Positions 1-9,803 of a stretch of 64,000 bases of DNA are shown here, piece after piece. Made by a program: the position numbers and the translations under genes. The notes under the pieces were generated by a model, which was given only the letters and a program-made list of their open reading frames with translations, ran no database searches and had not been told where the DNA came from. Within the stretch, counting starts at the first letter, position 1, and every line of letters begins with the position of its first letter. This DNA comes from Puniceibacterium confluentis (GTDB taxonomy: Bacteria; Pseudomonadota; Alphaproteobacteria; Rhodobacterales; Rhodobacteraceae): positions 186,001 through 250,000 of the forward strand of contig NZ_VOJI01000003.1 in the NCBI RefSeq assembly GCF_007923445.1, given 5' to 3'.

Positions 1-1280
1 TTGAGGAACAGCAAGGACTGCTCGCCCTTTTCCAGCCGCTGCGTCACCGAGCGCGCCAGGGACGGCGACACCCAACGGTCGCGCGGCAGATCCTCGGCCC
101 GCATGTCTATGGTGCGCATCTTCGGCATCACCGCCACCCCGAAACGCGACGTGAGCTCGATCCGGTCGTACTTGCCGGCCTCGGCATTGGCCCAGCTTTC
201 CAGCGACGGCGTGGCCGAGGCCAGCACCACCCGCGCGCCACAGATCGCGGCGCGCAACACCGCCATGTCGCGGGCATTGTACAACACGCCCTCTTCCTGC
301 TTGTAGGATGTGTCGTGTTCCTCGTCGACCACCACCAGCCCGAGCTGCTGGAATGGCAGGAACAGCGCCGACCGCGCACCGACGACAAGCTGCGCGCGGC
401 CCTCACCGACCATTTTCCAGACCCGGCGCCGTTCGGTCACGGTCACGCCGGAATGCCACTCGGCCGGTCGCGCCCCGAACCGCGCCTCGACCCGGGTCAG
501 AAACTCGGCGGACAGGGCAATCTCGGGCAACAGAACCAGGGCCTGACGCCCGCGGCGCAGGCATTCCGCCACCGCCTCGAGATACACTTCGGTCTTGCCC
601 GACCCGGTGACGCCGCGCAGCAGCGTGGTGCCATAATCCCCGGACCGCACTCCCGCCATCAGCGCCTCGGCCCCGGCCGCCTGATCGCCGGTCAGTTCCT
701 TGCCGCCAAGATCCGGGTCAAGACGTGGAAAGGCCGTGTCACGCGGGCTTTCCTCTTCGGTGACGGCGCCCAGCTTGACCAGCCCCTTGACCACTGACGG
801 GGTCACGCCTGCGGTTTCGGCCAGTTCACCGAGGGTCAGCGACAGCCTGCCCATGTCGCGCAACACGTCCAGCACCCGAGTGCGGGCGTCGGTCATCCGG
901 CCCGGTTCGGACAGGCCCAGACGGTACACCTTGCGCATCGACGGCGGATCGCCCAGCCCCGGCGCACGCGTGCACAGCCGCAACATCGCGGACAGCGGTG
1001 TCAGGGTGTAGTCACCGGCGCGTTCCAGAAAGCTGCGCAACTCGTCGCGCATCGGTGCTGCATCCAGCACCCGGATCACCGCGCGGATCTTTGCCGGGTC
1101 GAAATCGCCGACCCCCGGCCCCCAGACCACCCCGAGCACCTTGCGGGGACCCAGCGGCACCTCGACAAAGGCCCCGAGGTGGCAGCCGCCCTCGGGCGCG
1201 CGGTAGTCCAGAGTGCTCGCGAAAGGTTGCGTGGTGAGCACCGCGATCAGATCGTCTTCTTTGAAAAAACCCGGGGACAT
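1..1280 (-). CDS. priA: Primosomal protein N' (replication restart helicase PriA), 5' part
   Basis: PriA is the 3'-5' superfamily 2 DNA helicase that reloads the replisome at stalled forks. The frame starts at ATG 1278-1280 and reads 426 codons without a stop to the window edge, so the C-terminal third is missing. The N-terminal DNA-binding part covers about residues 1-110. The helicase core shows Walker A GVTGSGKT (223-230), the DEEH box (319-322, in VVVDEEHDTSYKQ) and motif III LASATPSLES (353-362), and ends at LLFL just before the expected zinc-binding cysteines. An overlapping reading of the same bases in another frame is a shadow. It is divergent from the aldolase gene, sharing a 103-bp spacer. 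Confidence 0.95.
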   Translation of the reverse strand, partial: MSPGFFKEDDLIAVLTTQPFASTLDYRAPEGGCHLGAFVEVPLGPRKVLGVVWGPGVGDFDPAKIRAVIRVLDAAPMRDELRSFLERAGDYTLTPLSAMLRLCTRAPGLGDPPSMRKVYRLGLSEPGRMTDARTRVLDVLRDMGRLSLTLGELAETAGVTPSVVKGLVKLGAVTEEESPRDTAFPRLDPDLGGKELTGDQAAGAEALMAGVRSGDYGTTLLRGVTGSGKTEVYLEAVAECLRRGRQALVLLPEIALSAEFLTRVEARFGARPAEWHSGVTVTERRRVWKMVGEGRAQLVVGARSALFLPFQQLGLVVVDEEHDTSYKQEEGVLYNARDMAVLRAAICGARVVLASATPSLESWANAEAGKYDRIELTSRFGVAVMPKMRTIDMRAEDLPRDRWVSPSLARSVTQRLEKGEQSLLFL

Positions 1281-1383
1281 TCACACATTTCATGTTAGCG
1301 CTGCCGGGAACAGGCTTTCTGCCCCCGTGTCTCTGGGGTAAGACAGCCGCAGCGAATTGCCAAGCGACCGGGAAGGAACGCAC

Positions 1384-2037
1384 ATGAAATTCTTCGTAGA
1401 CACCGCCGATATCGACGCCATCTCTGAACTCAACGATCTGGGGATGGTGGACGGAGTCACCACAAACCCGTCTCTCATCCTGAAATCCGGACGCGACATT
1501 CTGGAAGTGACAAAGGAGATCTGCGACATGGTCTCGGGCCCCGTCTCTGCCGAGGTGATCGCGCTGGGATCGGACGACATGATCGCCGAGGGCCGCAGGC
1601 TGGCCGAGATCGCCCCGAACATTGCCGTGAAGGTGCCGCTGACCTGGGATGGCCTCAAGGCCTGCAAGGTGCTGACGGACGAGGGCAACATGGTGAACGT
1701 CACGCTCTGTTTTTCCGCCAATCAGGCTCTGCTGGCCGCCAAGGCCGGTGCGACGTTCATCTCGCCGTTCATCGGGCGTCTGGACGATCTGAACATGGAC
1801 GGGCTGGATCTCATCGCTGACATCCGCACAATCTATGACAATTACGGCTACGAGACGCAGATCCTGGCCGCCTCGATCCGCACCGCCAACCACATGTCGG
1901 AATGCGCCAAGATCGGCGCCGACGTGGCCACCGCGCCTCCGGGCGTGATCAAGGCGATGGCCAACCACGTTCTGACCGACAAGGGGCTGGACCAGTTCGT
2001 CAAGGACGCCGCCCAGGCCGGAATCAAGATTCTCTGA
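1384..2037 (+). CDS. fsa: Transaldolase / fructose-6-phosphate aldolase family
   Basis: Small transaldolase-family TIM-barrel enzyme (217 aa, the FSA/TalC size) that forms or breaks C-C bonds of sugar phosphates through a Schiff-base lysine, here Lys83 in VKVPLT. The N-terminus FFVDTADI, the TTNPSL motif (26-31) and the C-terminal AAxIR segment match the family. ATG 1384 is preferred to the upstream in-frame ATG 1357 because AAGGA lies a good distance before it and the protein then begins MKFFVDT as in relatives. Family members act either as fructose-6-phosphate aldolase or as true transaldolase, and sequence reading alone does not decide. A GC-rich hairpin follows the stop. Confidence 0.9.
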   Translation: MKFFVDTADIDAISELNDLGMVDGVTTNPSLILKSGRDILEVTKEICDMVSGPVSAEVIALGSDDMIAEGRRLAEIAPNIAVKVPLTWDGLKACKVLTDEGNMVNVTLCFSANQALLAAKAGATFISPFIGRLDDLNMDGLDLIADIRTIYDNYGYETQILAASIRTANHMSECAKIGADVATAPPGVIKAMANHVLTDKGLDQFVKDAAQAGIKIL

Positions 2038-2044
2038 GACTTAC

Positions 2045-2073
2045 CGGCGCCGGGGCTGTTGCCCCCGGCGCCG
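2045..2073. other. GC-rich hairpin after fsa
   Basis: Two 11-base arms, CGGCGCCGGGG and its complement, enclose a 7-base loop just 8 bases after the aldolase stop codon. There is no T-run on either strand, so it may be a transcript-end stabilising hairpin rather than a classical intrinsic terminator. The remaining ~250 bases up to the DUF484 gene show nothing else I can name. Confidence 0.5.
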
Positions 2074-2329
2074 CCACCCGTCGGCCGCGACAGCAGCGGC
2101 CCTTTGCCGGTGGCCGGTCCCGGGGCGCCGTGCCGTCTTGTCGTCTCAGGGCACGCATGACCGCGCGTGCAGTCATTGCAGATGCAGGTATCCGCGCGAA
2201 TCCGGCCCCGGTGCAGACAGTTGACACATCGGCCACACCCCGGCAAAGAGGCGGAAACGCCCGGATAAAAGGGGCGAAAACGCAGGTACCCTCTGATAGG
2301 GTCCGGCCAGAAATCAAACAGAGACCGAC

Positions 2330-3040
2330 ATGAGCAGCAGCCCCCGCATCGACGATTCCCTACGTGACACGATCATCTCGCGCCCCGACGTTATCCTGGA
2401 AGATCAGGACGTTATGCGCGCATTGATCGCTGCAAACGAGCGGTCTATGGGTGGCAACATCATCGACTTGCGCGGCATCGCCATGGACCGGCTCGAAGCG
2501 CGGCTGGACCGGCTGGAAGACACCCACCGTTCGGTGATCGCCGCGGCCTACGAAAATCTTGCCGGAACCAATCTTGTGCACCGGGCCATCCTGCGGATGC
2601 TCGACCCGGTCGAGTTCGAGCCCTTTCTCAGGGACCTGGGCGGTGAGGTCGCCGAAATCCTGCGGGTTGATTCCGTGCGGCTGGTGCTGGAATCGGCGCA
2701 GAACGACGAAGACCCGACGCTCAGCCGTCTGGGCAGCGTGCTGTCAGTGGCCGAACCGGGCTTCATCGAAGACTATCTTGCCAATGGTCGCCACTCGGCT
2801 CCGCAACGCAGCGTCACACTGCGCCAGCTGCAATACGGCGACTCCCAGATCTATGGCGACAACGCCACGTACATCCGCTCCGAGGCCTGCCTTCGGCTGG
2901 ACTTTGGCCCCGGCCGCCTGCCCGGTCTGCTGGCGCTGGGAGCCGAGGATCCGCACCAGTTCACGCCACAGCAGGGCACGGATCTGCTGGCGTTCTTTGC
3001 CGGCGTGTTCGAACGCACCATGCGGCGCTGGCTGTCATGA
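2330..3040 (+). CDS. DUF484 family protein
   Basis: Protein of 236 aa with the DUF484 layout: a short N-terminal helical stretch with coiled-coil character (about 45-70, RLEARLDRLEDTHR), then a GAF-like domain of unknown ligand. DUF484 genes are commonly found just before xerC; that is the case here, with an ATGA stop/start overlap at 3037-3040 that implies translational coupling. No catalytic motif is visible and the function is unknown. Start ATG 2330 fits the family length. Confidence 0.9.
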   Translation: MSSSPRIDDSLRDTIISRPDVILEDQDVMRALIAANERSMGGNIIDLRGIAMDRLEARLDRLEDTHRSVIAAAYENLAGTNLVHRAILRMLDPVEFEPFLRDLGGEVAEILRVDSVRLVLESAQNDEDPTLSRLGSVLSVAEPGFIEDYLANGRHSAPQRSVTLRQLQYGDSQIYGDNATYIRSEACLRLDFGPGRLPGLLALGAEDPHQFTPQQGTDLLAFFAGVFERTMRRWLS

Positions 3041-3960
3041 CCCTGGCCATTTCTCCACAGGCCCGCGACGCCCTGGAGAACTGGCTTGCCGCGGCGCGCG
3101 CCCTGCATGGCGCCGCCGACAACACCCTCACCGCCTACCGCGCAGATGTGCGGGACTTCATCATCTTCATGACCCAGTACCATGGCGGCACAGAGGGGCT
3201 TGGCCCGCTGTCGCGGCTGACGGTAACCGACATGCGGGCCTGGATGGCGCATCTGCGCGGTGGCGGCGCCGGATCACGCTCGATGGCGCGCAAGCTTTCG
3301 GCGGTGAAAAGCTTTTACCGCTGGCTGGCCGAGCGCGAAGGGTATGAACCCACGGCGGTGCTGTCGACCCGCACCCCGAAGTTCCAGAAGAAACTGCCGC
3401 GCCCGCTGTCGCAGGACGCCGCCCGCGCCATGATCGACACCGTCGAGGTGCAGAACGTGACAGGCTGGATCGGCGCCCGCGACGCTGCCGTCATCACCCT
3501 GCTCTACGGCTGTGGCCTGCGGATTTCCGAGGCGCTTGGCCTGCGGGGCCGTGACCTGCCACTGGGGGAATCGCTGCGTATCACCGGCAAGGGCGGCAAG
3601 GAACGCATCGTGCCGGTGCTGCCGGTCGCCCGATCGGCGGTGGACCGCTATCTTGCCGCCTGCCCCTACACGCCCGAACCCGATGCGCCGCTGTTCCGTG
3701 GTGCGCGGGGCGGCGCGCTCAACCCCAGGCTGATCCAGAAAGTCACGGAAAATGCCCGGATGCAGCTGGGACTGCCTGCGACCGCGACCCCCCACGCCAT
3801 GCGGCACAGCTTTGCCACCCACCTGCTGTCGGCCGGTGGCGATCTGCGGGCGATTCAGGAACTTCTGGGCCATGCCTCGTTGTCGACCACCCAGGCCTAT
3901 ACCGCCGTTGACACCCTGCATCTGATGAAGGTCTATGAGGCAACCCACCCCAAGGCCTGA
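3037..3960 (+). CDS. xerC: Tyrosine recombinase XerC
   Basis: Site-specific recombinase that, with XerD, resolves chromosome dimers at dif during cell division. At 307 aa it has the SAM-like N-terminal core-binding domain (about 11-105) and a C-terminal catalytic domain with all the expected residues: Arg162 (GLRISEAL), Lys185 (TGKGGKER), His253 and Arg256 (HAMRHSF), His279 (LLGHASL) and nucleophile Tyr288 (TTQAYT). The pairing with DUF484 supports a chromosomal XerC rather than a phage or integron integrase. Translationally coupled to the preceding gene. Confidence 0.95.
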   Translation: MTLAISPQARDALENWLAAARALHGAADNTLTAYRADVRDFIIFMTQYHGGTEGLGPLSRLTVTDMRAWMAHLRGGGAGSRSMARKLSAVKSFYRWLAEREGYEPTAVLSTRTPKFQKKLPRPLSQDAARAMIDTVEVQNVTGWIGARDAAVITLLYGCGLRISEALGLRGRDLPLGESLRITGKGGKERIVPVLPVARSAVDRYLAACPYTPEPDAPLFRGARGGALNPRLIQKVTENARMQLGLPATATPHAMRHSFATHLLSAGGDLRAIQELLGHASLSTTQAYTAVDTLHLMKVYEATHPKA

Positions 3961-3963
3961 CCG

Positions 3964-4584
3964 ATGCACCCCAATCCGATCTTTCATTCCGCCGACCACG
4001 CCAAGGACATCGCCTATGCGCGGCACCGCGGCTTCGGCGTGCTGGCCGTCAGCACCGCGGCGGTGCCGCTGCTGTCCCACATCCCGTTCCTGCTGGCCGA
4101 AGACGGCAGCCACGCCGACCTGCATCTTGTCCGCTCGAACCCGATTGCGCGGCTGAACGGCCCCCAGCAGGCGGTCATCGCGGTGAACGGGCCGGATGGC
4201 TATATCTCTCCCGACTGGTACGAGGTGCCGGACCAGGTTCCGACCTGGAACTATGTCGCCATCCATCTGACCGGCACGCTGGCCCCCCTGCCCGAGAGCG
4301 GGATGCGCGCCATGCTGGACCGCCAGTCCGAAGCCTACGAGGCCCGGCTGGCCCCCAAACCGGTCTGGCAGACCGAAAAGATGACACCGGACGTGCTGGA
4401 CCGGATGATGCGGATGATCCTGCCGTTCCGGTTGCATGTCTCGAACATAGACGCCACCTGGAAACTGAGCCAGAACAAGGCCGACGCCGTGCGCCTCGCT
4501 GCCGCAGAGGCGGTGCGGCAGGCGCCGACCGGCGTGCAGACCGGTGCGCTGGCGGACCTGATGCGCCACCCCCCTGTGCTTTAG
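3964..4584 (+). CDS. PaiB-like FMN-binding split-barrel protein
   Basis: Protein of 206 aa resembling the FMN-binding negative transcriptional regulator family (PaiB). Family features visible are the N-terminal HPNPIFH, the HIPFLL segment near residue 39, HLVRSNPIARL in the flavin-binding barrel, and the YISPDWY and VPTWNYVAIHLTG blocks. Members bind FMN or haem-like cofactors; a transcriptional role was proposed for B. subtilis PaiB, but an enzymatic role is equally possible. It starts 3 bases after the xerC stop, so it is probably co-transcribed with it. Confidence 0.85.
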   Translation: MHPNPIFHSADHAKDIAYARHRGFGVLAVSTAAVPLLSHIPFLLAEDGSHADLHLVRSNPIARLNGPQQAVIAVNGPDGYISPDWYEVPDQVPTWNYVAIHLTGTLAPLPESGMRAMLDRQSEAYEARLAPKPVWQTEKMTPDVLDRMMRMILPFRLHVSNIDATWKLSQNKADAVRLAAAEAVRQAPTGVQTGALADLMRHPPVL

Positions 4585-4656
4585 CCGCAGATCTTACCAA
4601 GCCCGCGCAAAGACCCTAGGGTTTGCGCACCCGTTCCGGTCGAAAGGATCCCACCG

Positions 4657-5262
4657 ATGAAACTGCTGAGCTCCGGCACCTCGCCGTTTGTGCGCAAGGT
4701 TCTGATAACGCTGCACGAAACAAACCAGCTGGGCGATGTTGAAATCGTTCCCGTGTCGACCACGCCCTTTGCCGTCAATGCCACGGTGACCGCCGCCAAT
4801 CCGATCGGGAAAATTCCTGCCCTGATCCGCGAAGACGGCCCAGCCCTGTATGACAGCCGCGTCATCTGCCGCTTTCTCGACCATCGTGCCAAAGCCGGAC
4901 TTTACCCCGAAAACCGCGTCTGGGACGTCCTGACGCTCGAAGCCACCGCCGACGGACTGCTCGAAGCGGCGCTGCTCATGGTTTACGAGGCACGGCTGCG
5001 GGACGAAGAACAACGGTCGCCGGACTGGGTCGAGGCACAATGGGACAAGATCGACCGCGCCCTGACAGCGGTCAATTCCCTCTGGATGAGCCATCTGCAT
5101 GGCCGCATGGACATGGGTCACATCGCCATGGGGGCCGCGCTGTCGTATCTCGACCTGCGTCACGACGCCCGAAACTGGCGTGCCGGGCGCGATGCGCTGG
5201 CAGCCTGGCACAAGAGCTTTGCCGAACGTCCGTCGATGCTGGCGACAGCACCGCAGGGCTGA
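4657..5262 (+). CDS. Glutathione S-transferase family protein
   Basis: Cytosolic GST fold, 201 aa: N-terminal thioredoxin-like domain (1-77) with the SPFVRKVLI start, the NPIGKIPAL cis-proline loop and the DSRVICRFLD glutathione-binding motif, followed by the all-helical C-terminal domain. The substrate is not predictable. AAAGGAT lies before ATG 4657. The gene ends well before the terminator shared with the following convergent gene; an imperfect hairpin at about 5291-5322 could end this transcript. Confidence 0.88.
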   Translation: MKLLSSGTSPFVRKVLITLHETNQLGDVEIVPVSTTPFAVNATVTAANPIGKIPALIREDGPALYDSRVICRFLDHRAKAGLYPENRVWDVLTLEATADGLLEAALLMVYEARLRDEEQRSPDWVEAQWDKIDRALTAVNSLWMSHLHGRMDMGHIAMGAALSYLDLRHDARNWRAGRDALAAWHKSFAERPSMLATAPQG

Positions 5263-5325
5263 TCCGCAACCAGCGCGACCACACCCCGCCCGGCTCCCTG
5301 CCCGGACGGGGCGGCAGGAGCCATG

Positions 5326-5351
5326 AAAAAGGGGCCCCGATACGGAGCCCC
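5326..5351 (-). terminator. Intrinsic terminator of the outer-membrane protein gene
   Basis: Read on the minus strand, a GGGGC-T-CCG arm pairs with CGG-G-GCCCC around a TAT loop, immediately followed by TTTTTC. It lies 27 bases beyond the stop of the minus-strand barrel gene. Confidence 0.8.
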
Positions 5352-5377
5352 CTCATCCGATGCTGTCGCTGTGTGGC

Positions 5378-6043
5378 TCAGAACTTCAGCGTCAGGCCCA
5401 CGTTCAGCGCATTGGTTTTCACATCGGTCTCGAAATCGCCGCCGCCGTCCAGCTCGCCTTCGTTGCGCGAATAGACGAACTGGTATTCGCCGAAGACCGC
5501 CACACGGTCGCTGATGTCATAACTTGCCCCGGCAATCAGACGCACGGCCGGGCCGGTGAGCTGATAGCCGAACGTCTTGTCGCCCGCGAAGGTCTCGGCA
5601 TCGACATGGGGCACGGCCACGCCCAGACCGCCGCCGACGTAGGGCGTCAGACCGTTCCACTGGTCCGGCCACCGGCGCATCGCGTTTGCGGTGACGATGT
5701 TCAGCCCGTCAGTGAACTCGAAACCCTTGAAGCCGATGGCGGCGGCTTCGTCATCGGGCGCGTAGACCTTGGAATGGGTGAATTCGAGACCGAAACCGAT
5801 TCGCTCGTCCTGCCACCAGGTGCCGCGAACACCGTAATACGGCGGCATCTCAAACGACTTTCCCTGCCAACCGATCAGGCCATTGTACGACCCGCCGCCG
5901 GGATAATCGCCCTTCAGACGGCTGTGCGGCGCCGTCTGCCAGCCGGAATAGAAGGAAAGCTCCATTTCCGCGGCGACTGGCCCTGCCAGAAGCACGATTG
6001 CGGCCGCGCCAAGCGCACATTTTACCAGTGTAGCCTGTGTCAT
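5378..6043 (-). CDS. Outer-membrane beta-barrel protein (possible LpxQ-like lipid A oxidase)
   Basis: 221 aa with a Sec signal peptide (about 1-24, ending VAAEMELS), alternating aromatic/hydrophobic strands ([33 protein letters not shown]) and a terminal aromatic residue (LTLKF) typical of BamA-inserted barrels. The motif set [19 protein letters not shown] and [17 protein letters not shown] recalls the outer-membrane proteins annotated as lipid A oxidase LpxQ in alphaproteobacteria; I cannot confirm that by alignment. Start at ATG 6041-6043 is chosen because AAGGA precedes it and the signal peptide then begins cleanly; an in-frame upstream start would add an implausible Gly/Pro/Thr-rich tail. 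Confidence 0.8.
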   Translation of the reverse strand: MTQATLVKCALGAAAIVLLAGPVAAEMELSFYSGWQTAPHSRLKGDYPGGGSYNGLIGWQGKSFEMPPYYGVRGTWWQDERIGFGLEFTHSKVYAPDDEAAAIGFKGFEFTDGLNIVTANAMRRWPDQWNGLTPYVGGGLGVAVPHVDAETFAGDKTFGYQLTGPAVRLIAGASYDISDRVAVFGEYQFVYSRNEGELDGGGDFETDVKTNALNVGLTLKF

Positions 6044-6288
6044 CGTCTCATCCTTGCGGCCCGTCGGCCCTGTGGCCGTACCCGTCGGCCGTGCTCTCCC
6101 CGGGCTGATATAGTCACATAGCACGCGTCAACAACCGCGACACATCCGCGCTTTTCACGAAGACGCGATTTTGAGTTCTGGACGCAACCCGGCGACCCGG
6201 CTAAATACCCGAACCATAAGGCCATGCAGCGTCATGGCAGATCTTTTTGCCCCGGCCAGTCCAACGGCCAAGGAATGGAGTAAACCCC

Positions 6289-6852
6289 GTGTCACACGCA
6301 GACGAACACGCAGGCACCCGGAGAGACTTTCTCTACTACGCCACAGCAGGGGCCGGCGCCGTCACTGCCGGAGCCGCCATCTGGCCGCTGGTAAACCAGA
6401 TGAACCCCTCGGCCGACGTGCTCGCGCTGTCGTCGATCCGGGTCGACGTCTCGGGCGTCACCGAAGGCACCCAGCTGACGGTCAAATGGCTCGGCAAACC
6501 GGTGTTCATCCGTTCGCGCACCGCGAAGGAAATCGAAGAAGGCCGCGCCGTTGCGCTGTCCGAACTGGTCGACCCGATCGCCCGGAACGAGAACATCGCC
6601 GGCGAAGCCGATGCATCCGACGAGAACCGCACCCTGGACGCAGAGGGCAAGTGGCTGGTGATGATGGGTGTCTGCACCCACCTCGGCTGTGTGCCGCTTG
6701 GCGATGGTGCCGGTGAATATGATGGTTGGTTCTGCCCCTGCCACGGCTCGCACTACGACACGGCGGGCCGCATCCGCAAAGGCCCGGCCCCGCGCAATCT
6801 GCCGGTGCCCCCGGCCGAGTTCGCTGACGAAACCACGATCGTTCTCGGTTAA
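6289..6852 (+). CDS. petA: Ubiquinol-cytochrome c reductase Rieske iron-sulfur subunit
   Basis: Rieske subunit of the cytochrome bc1 complex, which carries electrons from ubiquinol to cytochrome c1 at the periplasmic face. 187 aa from a GTG start (6289) preceded by AAGGAATGGAG. A twin-arginine signal ([16 protein letters not shown], residues 10-25) doubles as the membrane anchor. The [2Fe-2S] ligands are Cys129 and His131 (CTHLGC) and Cys149 and His152 (CPCHGSH), with Cys134 and Cys151 for the disulfide. It is the first gene of petABC, with an 11-bp gap to petB. Confidence 0.96.
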   Translation: MSHADEHAGTRRDFLYYATAGAGAVTAGAAIWPLVNQMNPSADVLALSSIRVDVSGVTEGTQLTVKWLGKPVFIRSRTAKEIEEGRAVALSELVDPIARNENIAGEADASDENRTLDAEGKWLVMMGVCTHLGCVPLGDGAGEYDGWFCPCHGSHYDTAGRIRKGPAPRNLPVPPAEFADETTIVLG

Positions 6853-6863
6853 GGGAGAGAGAA

Positions 6864-8210
6864 ATGGCTGGAATTCCGCACGACCATTACGAACCGAAAA
6901 CAGGTGGCGAAAAGTGGCTGCACCGGCGCCTGCCGGTGCTTGGCATCCTTTATGACACCATCATGATCCCCACACCCAAGAACCTGAACTGGATGTGGAT
7001 CTGGGGCATCGTGCTGACCTTTACCCTGGTGCTGCAGATTGCCACCGGCATTTCGCTGGTGATGCACTACACGCCCGACACCACCCTGGCCTTTGCCTCG
7101 GTCGAGCATATCATGCGCGACGTCAACGGCGGCTGGGCCCTGCGCTACATGCATGCCAACGGCGCCTCGCTGTTCTTTGTCGCCGTCTACGCCCACATCT
7201 TCCGCGGGCTCTATTACGGCAGCTACAAGGAACCGCGCGAGATCACCTGGATCATCGGCATCCTGATCTACCTGTTGATGATGGGCACCGCCTTCATGGG
7301 CTACGTTCTGCCCTGGGGCCAGATGTCATTCTGGGGCGCCACGGTCATCACCGGCCTGTTCGGTGCGATTCCCTTCATCGGCGAGCCGATCCAGACCTGG
7401 CTTCTGGGCGGACCGGCGGTCGACAACTACACGCTGACCCGCTTTTTCTCGCTGCACTATCTGTTCCCGTTCGTGATTGCGGGCCTGGTGATCGTGCACA
7501 TCTGGGCCTTTCACACCACGGGCAACAACAACCCCACCGGTGTTGAAGTGCGCCGCACCTCGAAGGCCGAGGCACAGAAAGACACCGTGCCGTTCTGGCC
7601 CTACTTCGTGATCAAGGACCTGTTCGCGCTGGCCGTGATCCTGGCGGTGTTCTTTGCGGTTATCGGCTTCATGCCGAACTACCTCGGCCACCCGGACAAC
7701 TACATCGAAGCGAATCCGCTCGCGACGCCTGCGCACATCGTGCCGGAATGGTACTTCCTGCCGTTCTATGCGATCCTGCGCGCCTTTACCGCAGACGTCT
7801 GGGTGGTGCAGATCGCCTCGTTCGTGACCGGTGGCATCGTCGACGCCAAGTTCTTTGGCGTGCTGGCAATGTTCGGCGCCATCGCTGTAATGGCGCTGGC
7901 CCCCTGGCTCGACACGTCGTCGGTACGCTCTGGCAAGTACCGTCCGATGTTCAAGTGGTGGTTCGCCCTGCTGATCATCGATTTCATCGTTCTGATGTGG
8001 GTGGGTGCCCGCCCGGCCGAGTTCCCCTATGACTGGATCTCGCTGATCGCGTCGGCCTACTGGTTTGGATACTTCCTGGTGATCCTGCCGCTGCTGGGCG
8101 TCATCGAAAAGCCGCTGCCGCGCCCCGAAACCATCGAAGATGATTTCGCCAGCCACTACGGCAAATCCTCGGAAACCGGCGGTGCAACTGCATCGACCCC
8201 GGCAGAGTAA
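6864..8210 (+). CDS. petB: Cytochrome b subunit of the bc1 complex
   Basis: Membrane core subunit of the bc1 complex with two haems b and the Qo/Qi quinone sites. 448 aa with eight or so hydrophobic helices; the PEWY motif of the Qo site is visible as [16 protein letters not shown], and the haem-ligand helices contain HANGASLFF and [15 protein letters not shown]. The family length is typical for alphaproteobacteria. GGGAGAGAA precedes ATG 6864. It sits between petA and petC in one operon. Confidence 0.96.
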   Translation: MAGIPHDHYEPKTGGEKWLHRRLPVLGILYDTIMIPTPKNLNWMWIWGIVLTFTLVLQIATGISLVMHYTPDTTLAFASVEHIMRDVNGGWALRYMHANGASLFFVAVYAHIFRGLYYGSYKEPREITWIIGILIYLLMMGTAFMGYVLPWGQMSFWGATVITGLFGAIPFIGEPIQTWLLGGPAVDNYTLTRFFSLHYLFPFVIAGLVIVHIWAFHTTGNNNPTGVEVRRTSKAEAQKDTVPFWPYFVIKDLFALAVILAVFFAVIGFMPNYLGHPDNYIEANPLATPAHIVPEWYFLPFYAILRAFTADVWVVQIASFVTGGIVDAKFFGVLAMFGAIAVMALAPWLDTSSVRSGKYRPMFKWWFALLIIDFIVLMWVGARPAEFPYDWISLIASAYWFGYFLVILPLLGVIEKPLPRPETIEDDFASHYGKSSETGGATASTPAE

Positions 8211-8229
8211 GAAGAAGGACCCTGAACCC

Positions 8230-9024
8230 ATGTTCAAGAAACTTGCCCTGACCGCCGCGATGGCACTGGCACTCACCACCGGTGGCGCCTTTGCCGCCGA
8301 AGGTGAGCAGCATATCGAGGATTACGACTTTTCCTTCGAAGGTCCCTTTGGCAGCTACGACCAGCACCAGCTGCAGCGCGGCCTGCAGGTCTACACCGAG
8401 GTCTGCGCCTCCTGCCACGGGCTGCGGTACGTCCCGTTCCGCGACCTGTCGTCGGAATCCGGCCCCGGCCTCCCCGAGGATCAGGTGCGCGCCTACGCGT
8501 CCCAGAACTTTGAGGTGTTCGACTCCGAGCTCGACGATTTCCGCCCGGCTACCCCGGCGGACAACTTCCCGGTGAACGACGGCGTCGGCGCGCCCGACCT
8601 GTCGCTGATGGCCAAGTCCCGCGCGGGCTTCCACGGCCCCTACGGCACCGGCATCAACCAGCTGGTCAAGGGCATCGGCGGTCCGGAATACATCGCCTCG
8701 CTGCTGGCGGGTTACACCGGTGAGACCATCGAACAGGCCGGCACGGTACTCTACGAGAACACCGCCTTTCCGGGCGGCTATATCTCGATGCCGCCGCCGC
8801 TTCTGGGCGACGACGTCGAATATGCCGATGGTCACGAGACCGACATTCACAGCGAATCAAAGGATGTGGCTGCCTTCCTGATGTGGACCGCCGAGCCCAA
8901 GATGATGGCGCGCAAGCAGGCCGGTTTTGTCGGTGTGCTGTTCCTGACCCTGCTGTCGGTGCTGCTCTACCTCACCAACAAGCGCATCTGGGCGCCGATC
9001 AAAGGCAAGAAGAACGCCACCTGA
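8230..9024 (+). CDS. petC: Cytochrome c1 subunit of the bc1 complex
   Basis: Haem-c subunit that passes electrons from the Rieske centre to soluble cytochrome c. 264 aa: signal peptide (1-22, cut near AFAAEG), the haem-binding CASCH motif (Cys59, Cys62, His63), a downstream ISMPPPL segment with the probable axial methionine, and a C-terminal anchor helix ([16 protein letters not shown]) followed by basic residues. ATG 8230 is chosen over an earlier in-frame ATG because AAGAAGGA precedes it and it begins the signal peptide. It is the last gene of petABC. Confidence 0.96.
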   Translation: MFKKLALTAAMALALTTGGAFAAEGEQHIEDYDFSFEGPFGSYDQHQLQRGLQVYTEVCASCHGLRYVPFRDLSSESGPGLPEDQVRAYASQNFEVFDSELDDFRPATPADNFPVNDGVGAPDLSLMAKSRAGFHGPYGTGINQLVKGIGGPEYIASLLAGYTGETIEQAGTVLYENTAFPGGYISMPPPLLGDDVEYADGHETDIHSESKDVAAFLMWTAEPKMMARKQAGFVGVLFLTLLSVLLYLTNKRIWAPIKGKKNAT

Positions 9025-9052
9025 TCCGGCCGACACTGCCGAGAATTGAAAA

Positions 9053-9078
9053 GCCCCGTCATATTGACGGGGCTTTTT
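9053..9078 (+). terminator. Intrinsic terminator of petABC
   Basis: Perfect 9-base arms GCCCCGTCA and TGACGGGGC with a TAT loop, followed by TTTTT; 29 bases after the petC stop codon. The AAAA before the stem gives weaker potential for the opposite strand (thiQ end). Confidence 0.92.
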
Positions 9079-9107
9079 GCTGTGGCGGGGGGGGCCGACC
9101 GGGCGGT

Positions 9108-9803
9108 TTATCCGAGATACGCGCGCAGCGCCGCGGGCGGGTCGGAAAACAGCCGCTCGGTCGCAACCGGCGCCGCCGCCACCCCGTCGGCCACCAGGAC
9201 CACCCGTTGCGCGAAACGGCGCGCGTCCTCGGGGTCATGCGTGACCAGCACCACCAGGGCGCCAGCGGCCCCGGCCACTTCGGCCACCAGATCCAGCATC
9301 CCCGCCTTCAGCGCCGGCCCCAGCGCCGCAAAAGGTTCGTCCAGCAGCATGACCGGCCGGTCCTGTACCAGAACCCGCGCCAGCGCCGCCCGGCTTTGCT
9401 GCCCCCCCGACAGCGCGCCGGGGCGGCGCGCGCCCAGTCCATCCAGACCGACACGGGCCAGTGCCGCGTCAATCCGCGCCTGGTCCGCTGCCGTCAGCCG
9501 CCCGCCACCGGGCCGCATCGCCAGACCCAGGTTGCGCGTCACACTCAGATGCGGGAACAGGTTGTTGTCCTGAAACAGCATGCTCACGGGCCGCTGCCCC
9601 GGCGCCACGCGGGTCAGATCCCGATCGTGCCAAAGCACCCGCCCCGCCCTGGGCGCGTGGAACCCGGCGATCACATCCAGCAGCGTCGATTTGCCCGCGC
9701 CCGACGGCCCGATCACCGCCACCCGTTCGCCCGGGTGCAGCGCGAACCGCGCCGTGAGGCGGAAATCCCCCTCTGTGATCTCGACGCCCTCAAGCTTCAG
9801 CAT
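9108..9803 (-). CDS. thiQ: Thiamine ABC transporter ATP-binding protein ThiQ
   Basis: ATPase of the thiamine/TPP importer ThiBPQ. Walker A GPSGAGKST, the Q-loop (LFQDNNLFPHLSV), signature LSGGQQSR, Walker B VMLLDEPFAAL and the switch histidine (LVTHDPED) are all present. 231 aa from ATG 9801-9803, overlapping the end of thiP by 14 bases; an in-frame ATG at 9824 is possible but would lengthen the overlap. It is the last gene of thiBPQ. Confidence 0.9.
   Translation of the reverse strand: MLKLEGVEITEGDFRLTARFALHPGERVAVIGPSGAGKSTLLDVIAGFHAPRAGRVLWHDRDLTRVAPGQRPVSMLFQDNNLFPHLSVTRNLGLAMRPGGGRLTAADQARIDAALARVGLDGLGARRPGALSGGQQSRAALARVLVQDRPVMLLDEPFAALGPALKAGMLDLVAEVAGAAGALVVLVTHDPEDARRFAQRVVLVADGVAAAPVATERLFSDPPAALRAYLG

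Noticed and set aside
6160-6288. Sigma-70 promoter for petA (TTGAGT ... TAAATA)
   Set aside because: The two boxes are 25 bases apart, too far for a normal promoter; start mapping would be needed.
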